Part shown: positions 56,401-64,000 of the stretch, piece after piece | Position numbering within the stretch: position 1 is the stretch's first letter | Layout of the letters: every line of letters begins with the position of its first letter | Source of the DNA: Adiantum capillus-veneris | Lineage: Eukaryota > Streptophyta > Polypodiopsida > Polypodiales > Pteridaceae | Assembly: GCA_014529385.2 (NCBI GenBank) | Contig: CM043952.1 | Coordinates: forward strand, 152,303,057 to 152,367,056 | Reading direction: 5' to 3' | DNA length: 64,000 bases | Notes under the pieces: model-generated | The model's input: only the letters and a program-made list of their open reading frames with translations | Databases searched by the model: none | Told to the model about the DNA's origin: nothing | Position numbers and translations under genes: made by a program

Positions 56401-56940
56401 CTATTCCTCTTGATTCCCTTTATTGCTACTTGTGAAAACATTAGAATCATTTATAGATTCTCTAGCAAAAATCATATACACAAAATAAGATCTTTTCATT
56501 GACTTACCAAAAGCAATCATCTTTACCAGGGATATGGTGTTTCTTGACTTGTTAGCATCTATGTACATGCTCTTTTCCCTGTATGTGAAATAGATTCTCC
56601 TTTCAGGAAACTTCATGTTGGCAAGCCATGCGGTTGAACCATGGTGCCCCTTGGATAACATCCTCATGTTGGAGAGGAGAGATAAAAAGTATTCTTTGTC
56701 AATGCAACTTTGTATTTTCAAGGGAGTAATGGAGGCTTGCTGCCCCTTGAAAATTGTGTTAGCATTTACAATATCTCCCATCTCAAAAGCTTGAATGCCC
56801 AACTTGGTGGCCAACTCCATTAATATGAAGTTGTGAGTAGGGTCCAACAAGATGAAGGCATCATGCTCCATTACCTTTCCCCAAGCATAGGAGAGGAATG
56901 AATCTTTGCAATGAGTATCCTCTTTTGGAGCTTCGACCAT
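56401..56940 (-). pseudogene. element F protease
   Basis: The 179-codon frame has AFILLDPTHNFILMELATKL at the active-site position, with DPT where D-S/T-G is normal, so the triad is altered. It goes on through GQQASITPLKIQ and NMKFPERRIYFTYREKSMYI, both usual for this gypsy lineage. The zinc knuckle of gag lies just upstream (57000-57040). Confidence 0.7.
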
Positions 56941-58346
56941 GGAAGCTCTAGGAGTGTCATTGTATACATTTCTTTTGGGGCAAGAACGATAATTATGTTC
57001 TTGATCCCCACACTTAAAGCATTTATGGTCTTTAGGAAAGGCCTCTAATTCTTTGGGAGAGATCTTATTTTTACCTTTGTAAGGTCCTTTCTCCTTGGCC
57101 TTGTTTTTGTTGGTGTTGGTGTTGCCTTGGGAAGAGTTTTGAGCATTGCTCTTCCTTTAGCTTCATTTTGATCCCTGTTTTCCATGGGCTTGAAATTTCA
57201 TATCGCCCCTTGTTGGAAATTGATCCTTGATGCAACCATAGTGTGGTGGATGACTTTGGTTATATTGCTAGGCCGTTGTGAGTTGACATACTCGATCATT
57301 TCATCAGGTAATCCCACACAAAATTGCTGATTTTGTTTGGTGAAGTCTATTCTTTGAAAGAATGTAGCTTTGAGATGTAAATCCCAAAACTTGTCCACAT
57401 ATTTGTAGATAGACTCGTTGACGAGTAGCTTCAAAATTCACCATTTGATGAGCACTTTGTCCTTGGCATTGATTGCAAGGAATTACTTCATTATGGAAAC
57501 TCGTAGAGATTTCCATGTCTTTGGGGATCTGTTGTTTCCGTGAAGGCTAGTCCACCATTGACGAGCAAATTTTTGGAAGTGCATAGCTACATGGCGTAGC
57601 TTGGAGGACTCCGTGAAGCCCTCATCTCCAAAGGCCACATCAAATTGTTGGATGAAGGACAATACTTTGTTGGTGGCACCAAATGTGCCATCATAGGTGA
57701 GAAAAGAGATACTCTTTCCTTCCTCTTTGAATTTCTTGAGCTTTTGGGACCTTTGCCATGCAGGGTAAGTTTTGCAATGTCCTCTCCTCTTGTATTCTCT
57801 AGGAGAATAACTATTGCTTTCATTGGAAGAGGAGGAATGTGAAGAATAAGGAGAAGAGGATGAACTCTTTCTTGCATTTTTTCTTTCTTTGTTTTCTCTC
57901 TTCCCTTTTGGAGTGACGAGGAGAAGGTCTATGGGTTGACCATTTCCTCTTGGGAGGCATTGGTGACCGTCTAGACCACCGTCTTCGTGGAGCACATCTT
58001 TAGATGAACTTAGGGATTTTCTTCTTTCTCGTTCTTTGGATTCCTCCTCTCTTATGGGAGAGAGTCTTCTTTTAGGAGTCTCATCAAGAGACCTCATAAG
58101 CTCTCTCTCCTCTTGGAGAGGAAGGGAAATCCCATAAGCACAAAGTTTCTGAGTAACTTTGGCTTGCAAAGCAAGGTTGCCCATAGCTTGATGCAACCTA
58201 GTAACAAGATAATTAACAAACATGGGGGCATCATCATTAGCACCTTCATCTGCAAAATCAAAGTTATCAATGTTCATTCTAGTCTCTTCGCTATTGTCAA
58301 CCATGCTAACTATACTTATGTGTTTACTTATTGTATTCTTTGGCAA
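56941..58346 (-). pseudogene. element F gag
   Basis: The frame begins near 58346 (MPKNTISKHISIVSMVDNSE). It has a Ser-rich, SR-like stretch (SSSSSPYSSHSSSSNESNSY) and then the gag fold: FLTYDGTFGATNKVLSFIQQ, LRHVAMHFQKFARQWWTSL. After a stop at about 57483 other frames give NESIYKYVDKFWDLHLKATF and QQFCVGLPDEMIEYVNSQRP. A CCHC knuckle, CFKCGDQEHNYRSC, lies at about 57000-57040. Frame changes and stops disable it. Confidence 0.8.
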
Positions 58347-58705
58347 TTCAAAACCTTAGTTGCTACTCCTCTTAGCCTTTGAAAATCAACACTTAAGTAT
58401 CTACACCCATGACTCAGGTTGGTTAATTATAGAGAGTAGTGGAGTGGGTCTAGCATAGCAGAATTTCCGAGGGATATCTCCTTTCGGACTTCTTATGGCT
58501 CAATAATGGTTAAGCCATAGTCAAGCCTAAAAAGAACCCATTATTAAGGCCAAAGCTCCAGAGGTGTGCACCATATCCCACATAGTGGGCTCGACAAAAC
58601 CGATAATAGATCCCATTCCCACTTACCCTAATATAATTAACAAAATCAACCATTAATGGGCTACTTAAAGACCTCTCTTCTTAAGCAAGAAAAGAGAAAC
58701 CAAAT

Positions 58706-58717
58706 GCTCTGATATCA
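58706..58717 (-). promoter_or_regulatory. primer binding site of element F
   Basis: Minus-strand TGATATCAGAGC, one base off TGGTATCAGAGC (initiator Met-tRNA), one base after the LTR. Confidence 0.8.
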
Positions 58718-58718
58718 A

Positions 58719-59469
58719 TGTAACGGAAATGGCCTATGAACTTTGAGAATAGAGGAATTAAGAGAATTAGAGTGAGCATTTTTGAGAGATCACTTTGAGA
58801 ACATAGAGGGTGAACTTAATTTATGGTAGCAAAATAAACATAGTACTTAATTAACTTGGCATGAATAATACTTTTGCAAGAGAGAGAGTATTAGATAACA
58901 TGACAATAGTTGAGGACCGGATTTACTTGGAGCCAGTGGGCCTTCCTCCAAAAGGCATTTGTAGCAAAGATTCTCCCATCAAGAGAGGCTTGGTACAATA
59001 CAATCTTTGTGTTACTTGTGACCTTGGTGATGCTATGAAGATGGAAATCTTCATGCATCACGAGCATAACATAAACTTTGCAAGAAGCATTAATTATCGC
59101 AAGCCTCAGTCCCAAGGCCTCAAACACCATCGAAGGTGAAGAGAGCTAGCAGGAAATGAGGGTAGAAAAGAGGAAGAAGAATCATCCATACGAGAAAAAA
59201 ATAGTTCCTCACTTATCATCACTCTTCTTGCTTAGCATAACATAATAGCATAGTAATGAAGCTGAAGAAGATGATAGAAAAGCTTAAGCATTGAAGCATG
59301 GCTCTTGGTTGGATTTGCATTCCATAGCCAAGAGTCTTGGTATGTGCTCTCAAATTCTCAACAAGCTTGGAGAAGGAGATGGAGCTCTAGCACTTTGCAC
59401 TTTTCACAATGAGTGTGTGTGTGTGTGTGTGTGTGTGTGGGAGAGTATACCCCCTCTCATGCTTGGTCC

Positions 59470-59538
<69 letters not shown>

Positions 59539-60672
59539 GTATTATTTAACTATATCATTTGGACATGTGTCCTCTTTTTCCTCTTTGAGATAAAGAACTT
59601 AATTATTTATTTTTATGCATCTAAATTCTCATTGGACCCCTTTAAAGCCTATCCAATAGGATTCAAGCACATCATGAGGGCCACATGGGGAGGATCTTGA
59701 CATGTGTCTTTTAGGCTTCTTAAATCATTTTGAAATGTGTCATGTTTTTCCTCTTTGAGAGAAAGAACTCAATTATTTATTTTTATGCAATTAAATTCTC
59801 ATTGGACCCCTTTAAAGCCTATCCAATAGGATTCAAGCACATCATGAGGGCCACATGAGGAGGATCTTGACATGTGTCTTTTATTCTCCTTAAGTCATTT
59901 GGACATGTGTCCTCTTTTTCCTCTTTGAGAGAAAGAACTCAACTATTTATTTTTATGCATCTAAATTGTCATTGGACCCCTTTAAAGCCTATCCAATAGG
60001 ATTCAATCACATCATGAGGGCCACATAGGGAGGATCTTGACATGTGTGTTTTATACTTTTTAAGTCATTTGGTTTGAATTGATCACTTCAAGCACCTAGT
60101 CATTAAGCATGAAAATCGTTTATGCCTCTTGAGAGCTCATGTTTGAATTGAACACTTCAAAACCTTAGTCATTTTAGAATGAGAAGCACCTCTAGCTTGG
60201 GCAAGGTTCCCACAAGCACTTTACTTAGCAAGCACGACAAGCACATTATGCTTGGGTAGGATTCCCACCTCAAGGTCAGCCCTGGCTTGCATAAGGTCGA
60301 AGGACTTTTTAACACTAACTTTTGGAGGTCTTTAATGAAGCTAACCCTAAGGTCTTTTAAGTTCCATTAGATGCACGTTACTCTTTGATAGACTACCTCC
60401 TTTTGGACCCCTATTGAGATGTAACCATCTCTCCTCTTGGTCCCTTACTGAGGTAAATCTAGAAGCACTTATTGCACATTGCTCTTTGGTAGACCGTCTC
60501 CTTTTGGACCCCTATTGAGATGCAACCATTTCTCCGTTTGGTCCCCTATTGATATAGGACTAGAAGCACATATCTATATCCTTATGCTTGTTCCCCTTTT
60601 ATCTTCCCATATTAAATAATCAGTTTAATATGAGTAAATCATTGGTAAAGTTAGATATTATATTTTATGACA
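58719..60672 (-). mobile_element. element F, 5' LTR, 1954 bp
   Basis: The plus-strand ends are TGTAACGG and TTTTATGACA, followed by GGACA (60673-60677) matching the left flank. The segment has (GT)n at 59412-59439, (CT)n at 59472-59538 and three copies of a 170-bp unit between 59555 and 60080 (shared TTGGACATGTGTCCTCTTTT and CCTATCCAATAGGATTCAA). The 325 bp beyond 60345 are unique to this copy. Confidence 0.85.
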
Positions 60673-61630
60673 GGACATTAATGGCCATAGCTCATAATGA
60701 GCACTTAAATAATTAAATGTCCATAAATGGGATATCCTTTTGCATAGCTCTTAGATTTTTCCGCATGTAATCTACAAGAAATAATTGTTTTTTTTATTTT
60801 CATTACACACCTCTTCGTTAGAAGGTAACTTTCCTCAGTTGCTAAGATAAGAACCTGCAAATCATACTTGTCGATAAAAAACCATTGAAGTAGAGTTATG
60901 AAGGTCTCTTTACCATTATGACTGTTTCCACATGCTACGAGGTCATCTGCACCAAAACTGGTTTTAGAAACATACAAACATCTGCACATGCATGGGCACA
61001 AATAAATGAATTGCCATAGTTCAAGAAAAATGACTTGTATCATTCAAGTGCAATGTTTGTTCAGCCTTCTTTGCTCTTTTTATTTACTTTCATGTCACAT
61101 GGTTAATGCAATGGTGTGTTGAAATGCACTTGTGTGTGCCTACTGAGCACACACAAATGCATTTCAAAATATATTTGTATTATTTTGACATGATGGGACT
61201 TGATCTCCAATGCACAACAATTTGCATCATTAAAGTGTAGAGTGCTCATAACATTTTTTCATGTCGTTTGTTAATTGATGTGGTTTTCAACAATAGCCTA
61301 TGGTTGGCTTCTTGTTGAGACTTGATTTGGGGTGGTTCAAACAACTCAAGATCATTGTTGGGGGTTTACTATATAGTCGATACAAAATGTGAAGCTATTG
61401 GATTCTCAATAAGCCGAGAGACTATGTGTTCTTCCATGATGGGTCACAATGCAAATCCCCCATCGGCCTGAACATTCTTCCTCGCACCACCACCTTTCAT
61501 TAATCCAATTCCCAAAGTTTTTGATTTTGGCATAGCTCCTTCATTTTCACAATCTCCATATTTCATATGTCCATTTCCTCAGCCATGGCCTCAACATTTT
61601 CAACATTCTCTACAACCGACAATCCCCACA
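60673..61630. other. no supported gene; contains an inverted repeat
   Basis: One minus frame (60705-61043) has TSFGADDLVACGNSHNGKET but no recognised family. The region is otherwise AT-rich, apart from the inverted repeat at 61119-61167. Confidence 0.4.
61119..61167. repeat. 21-bp inverted repeat with 7-base loop
   Basis: TTGAAATGCACTTGTGTGTGC (61119-61139), loop CTACTGA, GCACACACAAATGCATTTCAA (61147-61167). One mismatch in 21. Confidence 0.85.
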
Positions 61631-62209
61631 ATGAATTGTGTAGCTGAACTCAAGGGCACAAATATTGCTCAACATGCAGGGGAAAGTATGGCTAGCAATC
61701 AAGCAGACAATACATCAAAGTGGCTACTGGTCCTCAAACGTGGCACCCAAATATGCCTTCAAGAAGCAAAATCTTGCACGAGAGACAAAAACAATGACAA
61801 CAATGGTGATGGTTCAAAAAGGGAAAATGCAAAGGAACGAAGGCAAATGCTGGTTGATGGAGACACTACTACGTGCATCACTTGTCTCTTGAAGATTCTT
61901 GTCGATGCAAAGTTGAGATTAGATAGGGAGATGATTGAGGCCAAAGGGAAAAATCAATTTATCGCATTAAATGAGAGATGGCGTAGAGAGTCTTCTTGGT
62001 GTAAAGTTGAAAATGCGAACAAGAGCCCTCTTCAATACAGAGATAAGTGGGAAAACACATCCCCAAATCACAAGAAGATAAGAGACTGGGATAAAGTTGT
62101 GTTGTCATCAGGCAAAAATTCATACGAAGAAAATGTAGGGGCCATGCCAAAAGTAGATAGGTGCCAACCATATTCTCAGATTTTTTTGGGATACACTTAT
62201 CTCACTTAG
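61631..62209 (+). CDS. trihelix-like (Myb/SANT-like) protein fragment
   Basis: A 192-codon frame with ATG 61631; the frame upstream is open and Pro/Phe-rich, so the true start is unsure. The central part has SKRENAKERRQMLVDGDTTT, LVDAKLRLDREMIEAKGKN and ALNERWRRESSWCKVENANK, then SPLQYRDKWENTSPNHKKIR and DWDKVVLSSGKNSY. The pattern W...C..S..Q.RDKWEN....KKIRDW resembles plant trihelix or Myb/SANT-like DNA-binding domains. It ends early after KNSYEENV. It could be a transcription-factor retrocopy or the Myb-like gene of a Harbinger-type transposon; neither is proven. Confidence 0.5.
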   Translation: MNCVAELKGTNIAQHAGESMASNQADNTSKWLLVLKRGTQICLQEAKSCTRDKNNDNNGDGSKRENAKERRQMLVDGDTTTCITCLLKILVDAKLRLDREMIEAKGKNQFIALNERWRRESSWCKVENANKSPLQYRDKWENTSPNHKKIRDWDKVVLSSGKNSYEENVGAMPKVDRCQPYSQIFLGYTYLT

Positions 62210-63316
62210 GCTCGGCTCTTCCCTCAAGCCATAGTAAACTAGTATTATCGATTTTTAGCTTTTCTTATCATCCCTAGAGCCACAATAAAATTGGTTTTTA
62301 GATTTCTTATTTTGAATTCATGTCTTGGAATAGACTTAGATTTTCAGATTTTAAATTTTCATGTAGCTTTGTAATAAATCCAGATTTTCATATTTTTAGT
62401 CAATTTCGATTTTTGAGCTCTTGCAATGATCTATATTCAAGTTTTGCATTCAAAAATCTTGTTTTTGGGTTGATTTTGGTGTCCAAATTTTCAGATTTTG
62501 AAGCCTATTTTAGGTTTAGTGCTCATGTACTTAAGTTTTATAATCAATTTTTAAGATTTTTGGTCAATTTTCTTATTCAAAATTTCAGATTTTTGAGTCT
62601 CTTTTTGTTGTCAAGCTCAAGAACATAGTGTATATTGACGTTTTGTTTTCATATTTGCAAGTGTTTGGGTCAATTTCTTTATTCATAATTTTAGATTTTT
62701 GAGATGATTTTACCATCTCCATTTATACATTCACTCTTACATGTGACAACATGGAGTTTAAGCCATGTGGCCTTGTCGCTTACTTTGATGCGAGCTATCC
62801 CGTTAACATCCTCTTGCTTCCAATTCTTCCATCAGAAGTGCCTTTGTTGATCGAATGATGCACACATGGTTCACGTCCACATGGTGGTGTCATTGGCAAC
62901 CATGGCTCAAATTTGCAATCTTGTCGCTATGTCCTCACGCTTGCGACGGGATGCCACTTAGCTAAAGGAATGGTACATCAAGCCCATATCTATCCACTGG
63001 TGGCCCCCACTATGATAAGTGGTGTGTGGAGGACCTCGAACCCTTTAAATCATTCTTTCACAAACCAATAGGTCTTTTTTTTTAGTTGATGGAGATGCTT
63101 TCACGTGCTTTTTGACAACGCTACATTCCAGAGTCGTTGTTGATAGTGAGAGGGGGAGTCTTTACATTGGAGAGGAAGGTAGAAATTTCTTTGATGCATC
63201 TTGCTATTGGATGCATGGTAACGTACGGGCAGAGAAGTTTGGATGTCGGAATTTGAGTCTCTCAAAGACTACTTTTGCTATGCTACCATTCATGAAGGAT
63301 ATCATTAGATGGTTAC
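62210..63316 (+). other. AT-rich stretch with TTTTCAGATTTT repeats
   Basis: The 62300-62710 part is filled with degenerate TTTTCAGATTTT-like words, so the open frame in it is low-complexity. A short plus frame at 63112-63321 (SLYIGEEGRNFFDASCYWMH) is protein-like but unrecognised and cut by the next LTR. Confidence 0.4.
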
Positions 63317-64000
63317 TGTAACATTTAATGGCCTAATAACTTGTGTGTAGCGGAAATTAGCATGAACATAGTGGGCATTTCATTAGAATAGATTCCTAAT
63401 GAGAATTACAAGAGTGCTTGGGTGGAGAGAGCAACAAAAAGCATAACACCTAGTTAGATAGCATCAACAATACTTTCAAAAGAGAAAGAAATTAAGCTAT
63501 AGACAACAGTTGAGGACCGGATTTGCATGGAGCCGGTCCCCCCTCCAAAAGGCTTTGTATTATGGTTTCTCCCATCAAGACAGACATTGTACAATACAAT
63601 TCTTTGTGTTCCTTCAAGACTAGCTAGTGCAATGAAGATGAAAGCTTCATGCACTAAGCAAAACACTTAGCAAACACAACATCAATTATCCCCGTTCTTA
63701 GACCCAAGATCTCACACACCTTCGAAGATGGTGAGAGCTAGCAGGGTATGAGAGTAGATTGAGAGGAAGAAGGAGTATCTTACAAGAAAGATATACATCT
63801 CCTCACATAATCACTCGTATTAGCATAGCTTAGCTTAGTAATTAGCTTGGTAGAGGAGATGAGCATGCATTGAAGCTTGGCTCTTGGTTGGATTTGCATC
63901 CACAAGCCAAGAGTGTGTCGATGTAAGCTTCTATCTCACAAGCTTGGAGTAGGTGATGAGCTCTCCATTAAAGCTTGGGAAGAGATAGTCTTCTCTTTCT
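63317..64000 (-). mobile_element. third relative of the element F LTR, partial
   Basis: It begins TGTAACATTTAATGG and shares long blocks with the F LTRs (GTTGAGGACCGGATTT, CTCCAAAAGGC, TTCTCCCATCAAGA, TACAATACAAT), in the same order and orientation. It is more diverged than the two F LTRs are from each other. It runs off the window. No primer site precedes it, so 63317 is an outer end. Confidence 0.7.

Noticed and set aside
59291-59700. Two plus-strand ORFs with Ser-Leu and Cys-Val runs
   Set aside because: They translate (GT)n and (CT)n microsatellites inside an LTR; the same occurs at 54785-55219 and 9725-9913.
62320-62628. 102-codon Phe/Ser-rich ORF that looks membrane-like
   Set aside because: It comes from degenerate TTTTCAGATTTT repeats; low complexity only.

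Overview
The window looks like nuclear DNA of a land plant with a large, transposon-filled genome. Nearly every recognisable coding stretch is a plant-type LTR retrotransposon. These include a Tork/Tnt1-like Ty1-copia element, Ty3-gypsy elements of chromovirus and Tat-like types, initiator-Met-tRNA primer sites and one LTR of 4.3 kb. Other plant-like signs are intron-like joints, a trihelix-like protein fragment and many (CA)n and (CT)n tracts. The species cannot be told from the sequence. No rRNA, tRNA, CRISPR array or organellar gene was seen.

0-8.1 kb holds small relics: unidentified charged ORFs, a gypsy protease, the 3' end of a copia element with its 255-bp LTR, a transposase-like relic facing an unidentified minus-strand relic, a short Lys/Glu ORF behind a duplicated G-box/TATA promoter, and a divergent histone H3-like pseudogene. 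8.1-15.1 kb is element A, a gag-only gypsy derivative between 1.5-1.75 kb LTRs.

15.1-30.1 kb is element D, a plus-strand gypsy element with a long 5' LTR, a primer site, three extra ORFs before gag, and a decayed gag-pol cut off in integrase. Element B (18,880-23,946, minus strand, Tat-like, with ACGG on both sides) has inserted into the first extra ORF. The reading frame of that ORF rejoins exactly once B and one target copy are removed.

31.8-51.9 kb is an old minus-strand host or transposon locus. It encodes a zinc-finger-like exon, an acidic exon, an FCP1/NIF-phosphatase-like region and further unidentified ORFs. Element E (32,105-45,865, GTGAT duplication) has split it. E is a chromovirus whose LTRs carry a 152-bp tandem array. 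E itself received a copia element (37,437-42,442), and a later deletion removed most of E's interior, the outer part of one E LTR and most of the copia 3' LTR. Tandem repeats rich in GGTAC/GTACC lie in and around the locus.

54.2-60.7 kb is element F, a minus-strand gypsy with a GGACA duplication and an internally deleted pol. 60.7-64 kb has a 21-bp inverted repeat, a trihelix-like fragment and a third relative of the F LTR running off the end. The order of events is readable: locus, then E, then copia, then deletion; and D, then B. Almost all coding regions are broken. The clearest exception is the 293-codon ORF before gag in element D, which is the best candidate here for something undescribed.
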